From the NCBI RefSeq assembly GCF_024586455.1, contig NC_065923.1, forward strand, positions 49,732,264 through 49,796,263: a stretch of DNA of 64,000 nt, in the 5' to 3' direction. Made by a program: the position numbers and the translations under genes. This DNA comes from Bactrocera neohumeralis (Eukaryota > Arthropoda > Insecta > Diptera > Tephritidae). Shown here piece by piece: positions 1 to 11,200 of this stretch (positions are counted from its first letter, which is position 1; each line of letters begins with the position of its first letter). The notes below the pieces were generated by a model, which ran no database searches, was not told the DNA's origin, and was given only the letters and a program-made list of their open reading frames with translations.

Positions 1-180
1 GCTTTCGTACAAACACTCAAACGATTTGGCCATTGATCAATAGCAGAACGCACAGTTTCTATTGAAGCCACTGCTCGAATCAAAAATCGTTTGAGACTCT
101 CCAAATTTCTGTGGGGTATTCAACAAACCATGTTCTCCAACTCTAACCACAAACCACAGTTCAACGGATTAAAATCTAAA
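1..180 (-). pseudogene. C-terminal relic of a mariner-type (maT/DD37D-like) transposase
   Basis: The minus strand reads NPLNCGLWLELENMVC, a stop, then PHRNLESLKRFLIRAVASIE and a short stretch ending near WPNRLSVCTKA. This resembles the 'NPLDYxxWxxLE...SLKxxLxREW' tail of mariner/maT transposases. It has an internal stop and runs off the left edge. The catalytic region is not recognisable in the adjoining sequence (about 180-420). Assignment rests on motif memory only. Confidence 0.45.
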
Positions 181-555
181 CTTTCAGACGGTCAACACTC
201 CGCAGTTATGAAATGAGTAATATTGTTTTAGTGGGTGGTTTTTATCTTGTGTGCTGGAGCGGAACCTTGCTGTATGATCCAATGCTCACCATTGAAGAGA
301 GTATTAGCTTAACTGTTTTATCACGCGTTCTAAAACGTCCTGCTGGTATACTTTTGTCCCAGTTTAAACTCATTTTCACAGAAGTTACGCCTTTAAAGAA
401 TATATAAATTTAAAGAAGACTCCAAACGTGACCATATTGACCCCTTGGAAAAACATTTTTTGCATCTTCGGAAGTTTTTCGTAAATTTTATTGTATTTTT
501 CTATCTATCTTCTATTAAAAAATTAAATTCTAAATTAAAAAAATAAAATTTTCGG

Positions 556-1435
556 TAAACAAGTAAGGAAGAGCTAGGTTCGGGTGTCCCTGAACATTTT
601 ATACTCTCGCATGATAAAGTGATAATCGATATTTCATTATCCGTCATTTACATATTTTTTTTATTTTGCTGTAAAATTAATTAGATTAGTAGTTCCTGAG
701 ATATGGTTTTTGGTCCATAAATCCCCATTTTCAATTTTTAAAAAAAGCCTGGGTGCAGCTTCCTTCTGCCATTTCTTCCGTAAAATTTAGTGTTTCTGAC
801 GTTTTTTGTTAGTCGGTTAACGCACTTTTAGTGATTTTCAACATAACCTTTGTATGGGAGGTGGGCGTGGTTATTATCCGATTTCTTCCATTTTTAAACT
901 GTATATGAAAATGTCTGAAGGAAACGACTCTATAGAGTTTGGTTGACATAGCTATAGTAGTTTCCGAGATATGCACAAAAAACTTAGTATGGGGCGGTGC
1001 CACGCCCACTTTTCTAAAAAAATTACGTCCAAATATGCCCCTCCCTAATGCGATCCTTTGTGCAAAATTTCACTTTAATAACTTTATTTATGGCTTAGTT
1101 ATGATACTTTATAGGTTTTCGGTTTCGCCATTTTGTGGGCGTGGCAGTTGGCCGATTTTGCCCATCTTCGAACTTAACCTTCTTATGGAGCCAAGAAATA
1201 CTTGTACCAAGTTTCGTCATGATATCTCAATTTTTACTCAAGTTGCAGCTTGCACGGACGGACAGACGGACGGACGGACAGACAGACATCCGGATTTCAA
1301 CTCTACTCGTCACCCTGATCACTTTGGTATATATAACCCTATATCTGACTCTTTTAGTTTTAGAACTTACAAACAACCGTTATGTGAACAAAACTATAAT
1401 ACTCTCCTTAGCAACTTTGTTGCGAGAGTATAAAA
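556..1435 (+). mobile_element. DINE-1/mini-me-like nonautonomous element, near complete
   Basis: The 15-base string TTTTATACTCTCGCA at about 596-610 is matched by its exact reverse complement TGCGAGAGTATAAAA near 1420-1435. A terminal hairpin (GTTCGGG...CCCTGAAC) lies at about 577-595. Near the 3' end is a (GGAC/AGAC)n tract at about 1254-1290, followed by TA-rich sequence. The (GTCY)n plus (TA)n pair is the hallmark of dipteran mini-me/DINE-1 elements, related to Helentrons. Open frames inside it are not credible genes. A second near-complete copy lies at 27505-28438. Confidence 0.65.
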
Positions 1436-1714
1436 ATCAGGCATAGACACAAGGCCACATATTGGATATCTGGGAAACGCATACGTCCATTCAACTGCTC
1501 AACGCACGCAAGGACTATATTATTTTTTCGTTCGACATCTATGTATCTCTGACATCGTCTATCTTTCAATATTTAAAAAAGTGTTACATTAAGTGTAATT
1601 AAGAAATATAATATATCCCTTATTTAATCCGTAAAAAGAATAGTGGATTTCACTTGTAAGTAGCGCGACTTTAAGTGACTCATCATAAATTTAAATACAG
1701 TGGTATGTGCTCCA

Positions 1715-2134
1715 AAAAGAGGGGTCTCTCATCCGAGGCTGTTTGTTATTTTTCATTTGGGGTGTTTTTTTTTACGTGGCGGGTCCCAAACCCAGCGCAC
1801 AAGCTGATTTAGCCATATGTAAAAGAATCGTTTCTGGCCACTCTCATGTGTTGGCGATCAGAGTAATTTCCTCACTTGAGTGTACTTCTACACATGACTC
1901 CATCATCCTCCTCGCCTACAATCCAGCTCTGAAAGTATTCGACGCAGTACTCGCCGGGGGGAGCAGAGGAAGAGGAAGACCTCCACTCCATTGGAAGGAC
2001 CAAGTGAGGAAGGACCTGGCTTCACTTGGGATATCCAATTGGCGCCACGTAGCGATAAGATGAAACGACTGGCACGCTGTTGTTAACTCGGCTATAATCG
2101 CATAAGTGGTGTCTACGTCAATAAAGAAGAAGAA
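1715..2134 (+). mobile_element. RTE-type LINE insertion with inverted 5' segment and 13-bp target duplication
   Basis: The 3' half (about 1918-2134) encodes the RTE tail, with pieces such as GGSRGRGRPPLHWKDQVRKD and LASLGISNWRHVA, and ends in a short GAA-rich tail. The 5' half (about 1715-1915) is the reverse complement of RTE 5' sequence found in direct orientation at about 59470-59760. The insertion is bracketed by GGTATGTGCTCCA at 1702-1714 and 2135-2147. This is the expected product of target-primed reverse transcription with a 5' inversion (twin priming). The element is dead. Confidence 0.8.
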
Positions 2135-2147
2135 GGTATGTGCTCCA

Positions 2148-2622
2148 CAATATAATGTGAATACTTTTGTTCACTACGTATACAGCGTTCAATAGTAATG
2201 ACGTGATTTTGACAGTCAATGTGTTCAGTAAGACCAACTTTTTTCGGAATTTGATGAAATCAACGGACGATCTCTATTTCCTATAAAACGGTGCTTCGAC
2301 TCATGTTTCAATCCTAAACATGGACACATTTCATGCAAAGTTTGACGACTCATTAATTTCTAGAAATGGCCCAATCTAATGAGGGTATGTTAAATCAAAG
2401 GTTTACTTCAGCGCGAAGACAACATTCAGCAAACTATAGGATAAATGCTGATCTTCTACAAAAACTGGCGTAAACGGGGTATGTAGATGGCCGACATTTT
2501 CTTCAAATAATAAATGACATAAAATTACCTACATAACAAAAAAACCGAACCCATTTCGACCAAACTTGAGTGTTTTATTTCATTTTAACATCACGTTGTT
2601 CATGTTCATCGAGAACCAATGA
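2148..2622. other. Intergenic stretch, nothing recognised
   Basis: A+T-rich sequence without a supportable gene or a repeat that I can place. It has no long open frame on either strand. Confidence 0.5.
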
Positions 2623-2630
2623 TGCACACA

Positions 2631-3301
2631 CAGGGGCGTAGCTAGGGGGGGCGAAGGGGGCCGTCGCCCCGGGCGCAACGTCTTGGGTGCGGCAAAACGA
2701 TCCTCGCTGTTTTTTTAATATTCAGAAACATACTTCAACAAATTTTTTTACAAAATTTATTATAAAAGATAAAGAGTTATACACTCACAATGTAATAATC
2801 TGAATAACAATGAAAAATATTAATTTTTACTCGAATACTCTTCAGTCTTTGAATTTGTCTTATATATTTTGGCTTATATCTTTCTTAAAAATAGTGATAG
2901 AACTTAAAAATGCACTTTTCTAGCTTTGTCCAGCGACGTGACACTCTCACAGTTACCCTATGCTTTGAATGTAACAAATACTTTTATTTCTCCAAATTTT
3001 CAAAAATGGTATTTTAAAACTACAATTCGAGCAAAAATTCCTGAAAATTGTGTCAAAAGTGTACAAGATATAGGGCGAAAAGGGTTTTTTCTATGGCTTT
3101 TAATAAGATGTCTTCTAACTTTACTATCAATTTCCTCAAAAACCGTATTGTGTTTCTAAATTTTATATACTTAATATCGAAGATATTTTGTAAAAATTCA
3201 CTTTTGTTCGAACCACCTAATGAAACTTGTAGGTAGGTAGATAAAGGGGGGCGGCAGAACATCCTTGGCCCCGGGCGCCCGTAGTTGTAGCTACGCCACT
3301 G
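2631..3301. mobile_element. hAT-type nonautonomous DNA transposon (about 670 bp) with perfect 8-bp target duplication
   Basis: The left end is CAGGGGCGTAGCTAGG. The right end, reverse complemented, is CAGTGGCGTAGCTAC. Both continue into G/C-rich blocks containing CCCCGGGCGC. The element is flanked by TGCACACA at 2623-2630 and TGCACACA at 3302-3309. CAG-NGG termini with an 8-bp duplication are the signature of the hAT superfamily. The interior is A+T-rich and has no transposase, so movement would need a transposase in trans. Confidence 0.9.
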
Positions 3302-3389
3302 TGCACACACAATCTGTATCAAGCTATGCGATCTCACCAAGATAGACGAAATCGGACAATAACACTCAGTTATCCAGATACCAAATATG

Positions 3390-3650
3390 TAAGTGGACAT
3401 CACTGCTTACCGAAAATATAAGATATAACTTAATGAAATTCAGAAAACATCTTTTTCTGTAATTTATATGTACGTCGTGATGCCAAAAATGGATAGTAAT
3501 AAATTTAAGGAATTTCCGGTTGACTTTATAACGTATCATAGACTTCTTAAGGCATCGCGCCAATAATAAACATATCCCACACATACCTAATAAACGAATT
3601 TCAAACACCCGATTAAATAAATTATATGAAGTGAACATATAAATTAGATA
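3390..3650. repeat. Degenerate dispersed repeat fragment
   Basis: It contains phrases such as 'aatttccggttgactttata' that recur at 21630-21660 and 26395-26420. It is a decayed copy of the common interspersed repeat of this genome and has no coding content. From 3651 to about 3960 I see nothing further. Confidence 0.5.
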
Positions 3651-3959
3651 CGCTTCGGCTTATATCCGAAAATGTGTGATTTTGTGCACGAACTACTTTA
3701 GTTCTCAAATACTACAAAAAGATGTTCGTTATACTAAATAAAATTGTTTAGAAATATGTTCGTGAAAATACTTGAGTAATAACAAAAGTTAGTACAATCA
3801 GTCCAGGACTTTCCTAGTTTTTTTCCATCCATTTTGACTTTTAATCTATGTATAGGTTTATATAGGTCAAAATGTGTGATATTTTCATGAAATTATAGAA
3901 AATTATGAAAAAGTGATATCCCTGTGAACTGTGAAGCAGATGAAATAGCCGGAACGAAC

Positions 3960-4425
3960 ACTACATTACAATTATACTCCGAAAAAGAGGAGATTTCTAT
4001 GCCCTGGCTGCTTGCAGATATCGGGTTCACAATCTCCTGGCGTTATGCTTGCACTGCCATTCAGCAGGATGAAGAAATGTTAGTCCATAATTTCAGTATG
4101 CTCTGGGCATCAGTTACGAAATCACCTCTGGGGTCTACAATAATACGAATAATCCGGTCTTGAAACCTGTTAGTCGCCCTATTTTTTCGTTGAATATTCA
4201 AGCAGTACCCCTCTCGGATAGCTTGTCAAGTTCTTCGTACTCACGCATTTCGGCCTCTCTCTTCTTTTGTCTCCAAATGCGTCTCGCTTCCCTCCTCAAT
4301 TCTCGGTATCTACCAAATCCGGCACGTGTTGTGGTACATAAGGAGCTAAAATGCCGTCTTACAGTTCCAGCTGTCAGTCTAATCAGGCTTGTCTCATCTA
4401 CACATATTTTTGACCTCCTACCCAT
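3960..4425 (-). pseudogene. RTE-type LINE fragment, linker before the reverse transcriptase
   Basis: The minus strand reads REARRIWRQKKREAEMREYE then ELDKLSERG, and further on the equivalent of GDLVTDAQSILKLW and LLNGS. These match the RTE copies at 5094 (+) and 60880 (+). Frameshifts and stops interrupt it. It lies in opposite orientation to the next RTE copy, so it is an independent insertion. The stretch 4426-5009 holds no gene I can support. Confidence 0.7.
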
Positions 4426-5009
4426 TAATCTAGTTATATGGCTGAATTGTAACAGCTCAGGTGTTATTGTTTGGTCTCTAACTCGTTTGGCCTCCCTTCG
4501 TCTGTAGATTACGTTCCAAATTTATAAGCTCACTCAATCTTTCACCGATCAATTTAAGCCTCACCGATTCATACGGGGTTAGATCTCCGAAAAACAGCCC
4601 TTGGTCGGATAAAATAAAAGTCAATTAAGGTAATGGAGAATTCGTGAAAATTGCTTTGAATCCAGCGATTCGAGTTCAAATCTCGGTAGAGATTCTAACC
4701 TTTCATTTTGGTCGGTGACCCAGTATGCTGAAATTCGGCATCGGATCGGTAAATTTCTTGAAGGACTGCACCGAAATTTACACGTATATTACTGCTATTC
4801 AATTTACTTTACTGACAAATTTTTTCGCTGATTTCGTGGTGGTAAGTTTTATTGCAACTACCTCTAGCTGTATGAAACTACCACCACTACCAACGAATGG
4901 TAGAAAAAAGAAAAAAACTGACAGATAAAAGTAAAATGTTGACCTTTTTCGTGGTGAATCCGAATATCAGTATTTTACACTGCTACCGAGCTAGAAAAAT
5001 TTTTGAATA

Positions 5010-6712
5010 CATGAGGAGTGCCGTATTGCAGCGGATAGGAAGCAGACTGCCTACTTCGCAACATTACAATCGAACATAACATGTGCTAGAAAGTTGAAAA
5101 GGGAAGCGAGACGCATTTGCAGATATAAAAAGAGAGAGGCCGAAATGGGTGAATACGAAGACCTTGACAAGTTGGTCAACAGGGGTAATTCTCGAAAATT
5201 CTACGAAAATATGCGGCGACTAACAGGAGGTTCAAAACCAGGGCATACCCTTGTAGAACCCCCCAGAGGTGATTTAGTATCTAATGCCCAGAGCATACCG
5301 AAATTATGGAGGGAACGCTTCTCCAGGCTACTGAATGGCAGTGAAAGCATAACACCAGGAAATACTGAATCCGATTACTCGATGACAGATAGAGCAGACG
5401 TTCCATTGCCCGACCATGAAGAATTTCGCAATTACCCGCCTGAAGATCCACAAAGTGGCGGATGTCGAAGGATTGCCAGCCGAGCTATTCAAATAAGGCG
5501 GCGAAGAACTGATAAGGAGCATGCTTCAACTTCTTTGTAGAATATAGTCGAAAGAAAGCATGCCCTTCGCTTTAATTTAAGTGTGTTCTGCCCAATCCAC
5601 AAAAAGGGAGACCCCCCGTCTGCGCTAACTATCGTGGGATAAGTCTCCACAACATCGCATATAAGGTTCTCTTAAGCATATTGTGTGAAAGATTTTGTTC
5701 GAAAGCTTGTTTTTGACAGCACGAAAAAGAACTGCCTTTATGCCGCTATGTCTTAATTTAGTATCCTCGCAAAACTAATACGGCTGTGTAAACTGACGTT
5801 AAGCAATACCAAAAGATCCGTCAGGATCGGAAAGGACTTCTCCGAGCCGTTCGATACGAATCGAGGTTTCAGACAAGGCGACTGCCAATGTGAGGCTTCT
5901 TCAATCTACTACTGGAGAAAATAGTTCGATCTGCAGAGCTGAGTAGAGAAAGCACATTCTTTTATAAGAGTGTACTAGCTGATGATATTGATATCATTGG
6001 ACTCAACAACCGCGTCGTTAGTTCAGCTTTCTCCAGAATGGATAAGGAAGCGAAGCAAATGGGTCTTGTAGTGAATGAGGTCAAGACGAAATATCTCCTG
6101 TCAACAAACAAACAGTTGTCGCACTCACGACTGAGCATCCACGTCACTGTTGACAATCATAACTTCGTCGTATGTCCACCTCGAAACCCAACGCAGAATA
6201 ATTCTTGCCAATTGGTGCTACTTCGGAATGAGTAAGCAATTGAGAAGTAAAGTCCTCTCTCGACGAACAAAGACCTAACTCCATGAGCCCCTCATTATTC
6301 CCGTCCTGCTATATGGTGCAGAGGGATGAACCATGACTATAGCGGATGAGTCGGTCTTACGAGTTTTCGATAGAAAGGTTCAGCGGAGGATTTATAGTTC
6401 TTTGTGCATTGACAATGGCGAATAACGCATTCGTTGGAACGATGAGCCGTATGAGGTATACAACGTCCTTGACATAGCTCTGCGAATTAAAAAACAGCGG
6501 CTAGGTCATGTCGACTGAACGGACGAAAACTCTCCAGCTCTAAAAGTATTCGACGCAGTACAAGCCGGGGGGAGCAGAGGTGGAGAAGGACCTGGCTACA
6601 CTTGGAATCTCCATTTGACGACAAACAGCGAAAAGGAAGAACGACGGCTGCCCTGTTATAAATTCAGCTATAACCGCATAAGCGGTGTCTACACCAATAA
6701 AGAAGATCCCTT
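5010..6712 (+). pseudogene. RTE-type LINE, reverse transcriptase region to 3' end, degenerate
   Basis: In order: the linker KREARRICRYKKREAEMGEY (5094 on), NAQSIPKLWRERFSRLLNGS, an RT block with FCPIHKKGD and ANYRGISLHNIAYKVLLSIL (about 5580-5690), the remnant of the RQGDC box (about 5875), the decayed DDI box (about 5975), then IPVLLYGAEG and the DNA-binding tail ending near 6700 with 'aataaagaaga'. Several frameshifts and stops kill it. RTE elements encode an apurinic-type endonuclease plus RT, and the endonuclease part is absent here. It abuts a DINE-like element. Confidence 0.75.
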
Positions 6713-7562
6713 ACAGTGACCGATATTTTCGGTCAAAAGTTAACTATAGGTACTGGAGTTCATATTTCCTATATTTGAGACTTAAACATTTACGTTTAGG
6801 CGTGGTTGAAGTCCGCTCATTGACATAAGAATGTGTATACCAAATTTGATCGAAATCGGTCTGGAGGGTCTTGAGATATGTGTAGGTAGAACCTATATGT
6901 GGGCGGTGTCAAGCCCATAGTCCAATTTTGACACCGGTTCCAATAAAGGCCTATTATACCACCTCGCGGGTAAAATTCAATGACTCTGGGTTTTGTTATA
7001 GATTTATCGTGCTTAAAGTAGTTTTTAACAATACCGCTATATGGGCGGGGTTATCTTCCCATTTCATCCATTTTCACACTGTCAGTAGGAGTTCTTATAA
7101 TATCTGCGCTAGGTGAACTTAGTTGTTTTAGCTTAAGTTAAGAGATACATATGTATGTATGTATATACATTAAACATTTTATAGAGCAGAGTCACGCCCA
7201 CTTTTTTAAAACTGGTTTTCCATAGATGTCTCCTGCTACTGGAACCCCTGTGGCAAATTACAATTCTAATTCTAACTTAATTAAGTGCACCTTATAAGTT
7301 TTCGGGTAATGGCGTTTTGTGGGCGTGGTAGTAGTCCGATTACGCCCAACTAAAGACTCGGCCTTACTTTTTTGCCTCTGAACATGTGTACAAAGTTTCA
7401 TCAAGATATCGCAATTTTTACTCAAGTTACAGCTTGCACGGACGGACAGACAGCCACCCGGATCTCATCTCGTCTGTGCATCCTGATCATTTATATATAC
7501 ATAATCCTATATATATATCGATTATTTTTATGTAATACATACAACTATACATACACAGTTTA
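6713..7562 (+). mobile_element. DINE-1/mini-me-like element, diverged copy
   Basis: It begins with 'gaccgatattttcggtcaaa' and contains several GGGCG(T/G)GG boxes. It ends with ACGGACGGACAGACAG (about 7438-7453), then TA-rich microsatellite sequence, in the same order as the element at 556-1435. It is not coding. Confidence 0.55.
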
Positions 7563-8228
7563 ACGTAACTAAGACATTCGACTTCGGATTCTGCAAAGTT
7601 TTCATTCAGACTGAACATAAATTGCTACCCCATCTGTATCTGTAATAACGGAACTTTTGCAAGTTCTTACACAAACTAAATTACCGAACACTTTCGTGAT
7701 ATTGGTCTTATCACGTATAAGCAGTTTAAATATATACATATTTTTGTTCAAAATAAATCCTGTATTTTTATTTTAAGCCAGAGTTAAAAATTTATTTGAG
7801 CTAATAATAAAGTTTCCAAAATAAATTTCTGCAACACCCAAAATTTTTATGGTTCGTTTTATTAAAAAAATATAATTTGTAAGCACTATGTATGTACATA
7901 CATATACATATGTACCGAAAGCAATTAGCGTCAACTGTCAAAATTTGTCTCTCCATTGGGCAAAGCAAAATGTAAAATTAGTTTACAACATAGGAAACTT
8001 TTTCACCTCAACTCAACACAAGGACAATGTTTTCGTTTGGCACACAACCTAATAATAAAATGAAGTTTAGCAAATACATCTGCTAATTGGCAACGCCAAT
8101 TCCTTACTTCTGTCAGCTGATATTCAATGAATTGTTTTGGTTTATTGTATCATATCAAAGTTTTGTTCACTAGAGTTTGCATTGTATATTGAATGCAACA
8201 TCAATTAAAAAAATAAAAGCTTTAGAGT
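7563..8228. other. Upstream region of Rab19
   Basis: A+T-rich intergenic sequence immediately 5' of the Rab19 ATG. It presumably contains its promoter and 5' UTR. I see no convincing TATA or initiator pair and no other gene. Confidence 0.5.
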
Positions 8229-11200
8229 ATGAATTCGCGTAATCCACAAACACTTATGGCACTGCCAAATGAGGAAAATTTTGATTTCCTTTTTAAAGTG
8301 GTATTGATTGGAGACTGTGGAACTGGGAAAACTTGTATTGTAGAGCGTTTTAAAACTGGAAATTTCATTGAAAGACATGGGAATACTATAGGCGTGGACT
8401 TTTCTATGAAAACAGTTAATATCGAAGGAAAGCAAGTAAAAGTAAGTATCGCCTCGATAAATTATGTGAACAAATAAATTATAATCGTTTCCAGCTTCAA
8501 ATATGGGATACAGCTGGACAAGAACGGTTTCGTACAATCACGCAAAGCTACTATCGTTCTGCAAATGGTGTTATAATTGGTATGTATTGGTGCAATCAAA
8601 AATTTTATATCTAATATGGGGGAATTTTAGAATAGCATTTAGATTTCGGGGTTAAAATGGGTATATGCGGATAGAGGATGTTCTCCAGTTTAAGAAAGTA
8701 TATATATAATTGCCGTTGATCTTATGGTTTTTGAGATTTTATAGTAAAGATAAATTTAATTCAATATTTAACTAATGCTCAATTCTTTTTGTTCACACAA
8801 TAACAAATAGTTTGCATTCTAACATATAATCAGTGTTTCCTTTTCTACATATTTTTCAAGAGAAAGTAAATTCAGAAAGATTTTGCATTACTCATCACAC
8901 AATAATGAATTTATTATTGACGGTAAAATCCTTCTTTTTTATTTATTTGTATTCGTTTACAAAATATATTAACTCTTCCTTTTTGTTTGTTTGCAAATAT
9001 ATCCTATTGTTTTCATGATATGTTATGTCCCCAGATCGATGTATAATATTACTCGAAGTTAACCAGATTTCGTGCGAGATTATTTTTCCATGATCTAACA
9101 CTAGTAACTTCTTTTACGTACATATCTTATATACCTCAACTTCTGGTAAATATATAATATTGGCTTTTAAATATACCGTTTGCTATAATTGCTGAATAAC
9201 AACAGATCTTATTTTAGAAAAATGTTATTTTGTTGCAAAGTTGTAAATAATTTTATTTAAATTATTTAATCTTTTTAGTTTATGACATAACAAAGAGGTC
9301 TTCTTTTTCAAATCTTCAAAAGTGGATTGAAGAGGTTCGGCGTTACACAGCATCCAACGTGTTACTTATTTTAATTGGAAATAAGTGTGATTTAGACGAA
9401 GAGCGTGAAGTGGATTTTGAAGAAGCAAAGCAAATGTGCCAATATATACCCGAAATCCTTTTTGTAATGGAAACATCAGCGAAACAAAATACAAACGTTG
9501 AAGACGCATTTGTTTGTTTGGCAACGGAATTAAAGGTATGTAGCAAACTAATTGAAATATAAACTTTAACATATGTATGTATATGGTAAACAATTTCAAA
9601 TAATTATTATGTTGGTTCTTATTTTAACTGCTTAAGAACTAGTTTGCCAACCATGTTAGCCAGTGCTAACTAGGCAGAAATCTTGTCCCTTGCATTTAAT
9701 ATATTTATTCACAATCTATATTAGCTAAAAGGTAAAAAAACTTGAAAAAGATCCAAAGAAGAAGAAGAGCGAAAATTCGCAAAAGAAGGACGCGTTTTTA
9801 TGATCAGATTTTGTACTTATCAATGCAGGACATAGAAAAAACTACGCTTCCTCCAGGACTGAAGAGGTGGACCATAAACTATCTGAGGGGTCGACAATCA
9901 TCCGTACTATTTCGAGGTGAAACATCTAAACTGAGAACAATTAAACAGGGGGTTCCGCAGGGTGGTGTCCTCTCCCCTCTTCTATTTAACTTCTACATCA
10001 CGAAACTCGCAATGGAATCGATGGCATGTGTTCAACGGTAAACGGCTACCTCTTTGACTTTTCTCATCTCCTCACTGCACGGAACATAACACTTTCCCCC
10101 ACCAAATCCACAGCAACCATATTTACGAACTGGACGAAGGAGTATAGACTTGAGCTTAATATTGAAGTCGATGGCATCAAAATTCCGACTGTCAATAATC
10201 CTAAGATTTTAGGTGTAACTTTTGATACTCTATGCTCCTTCACTCCCCATACGACCGCGATTATTGCCAAGTTACAGAGCCGCAACAAAATCCTCAAGTC
10301 GCTAGCCGGCAGCACATGGGGAAAAGACAAAGAAACGTTGTTGGCAACATACAAGGCAATCGGCCGGCCGGTCCTCAATTACGCCTTACCAATATGGTAG
10401 TCAGGATGCAGTTGTACGCAGATGAGAAAACTCCAGACCTGCCAGAATACTGCACTCCGGACAACGACAGGATGACTCTTGATGTCTCCCATCGAACACT
10501 TACATAGTGAGACGCTTATGCTCCCAGTTAAGGAGCATAATGAACTCCTCTCCAAGCAGTTCCTGCTAGGATGTTTTCGTAGAAATCACCCTTGCAGCCA
10601 CCTGTTTGGAGCGGAACCGCCTCCTAGGAACATCAAGAGGTCTTTCCTTAACTACGTCAACGACATCGTACAGTACGCCGACCGGACTTCGGACGCAATT
10701 AACTTCCGACAGGTACTGACCGCCATTCACAGTGGAGCTATCAACATCTTCACCGACTCCCTTCCAGTGAATGGCGTTCTTGGAGTCAAACCACCCCCCC
10801 ATCGCAGACGAAGAGTTCGAGTTGCCGCGGGAAACGCGAGTGACCCTAGCGCAGCTTCGTTCTAGATATTGTAGCAGGTTAAACTACTACTTATCCAGAA
10901 TAGACCCCGAAATATCCAATATATGTCCTGCATGCAACAAGTCTCCGCATGACACTGGCCACCTATTTGCATGCCCTGCCAACCCTACTCATCTAACACC
11001 CCTCTTTCTTTGGTCCGACCCCGTCGAAACATCACGTTTCCTGGGCCTCACGCTAGATGACTTCGACGACAACATAGATAACCCTTACCATCCTAACAGG
11101 GATTGATAACCGTTATAACCACAACAACAACAAGCACGGCACAACTGCGGCTGTCGCATTGTCAATTGCTACTCCAGTCTAGTGGTCAACAACGCACATG

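Noticed and set aside
1250..1290. Short regularly repeated units suggesting a tandem or CRISPR-like array
   Set aside because: Tetranucleotide microsatellite inside a transposable element; there are no spacers and the genome is eukaryotic.
939..1433. A 164-codon open frame with CTDGQTDGRTDRHPDF
   Set aside because: The string is the translation of the (RGAC)n microsatellite within a DINE-like element.
4660..4695. tRNA/SINE-like B box 'cgagttcaaatctcgg'
   Set aside because: No A box, anticodon arm or acceptor pairing could be drawn around it; left as chance similarity or an old SINE.
8229..8477. 82-codon single-exon version of Rab19
   Set aside because: It reads into intron 1; the four-exon model yields all GTPase motifs and 219 residues.
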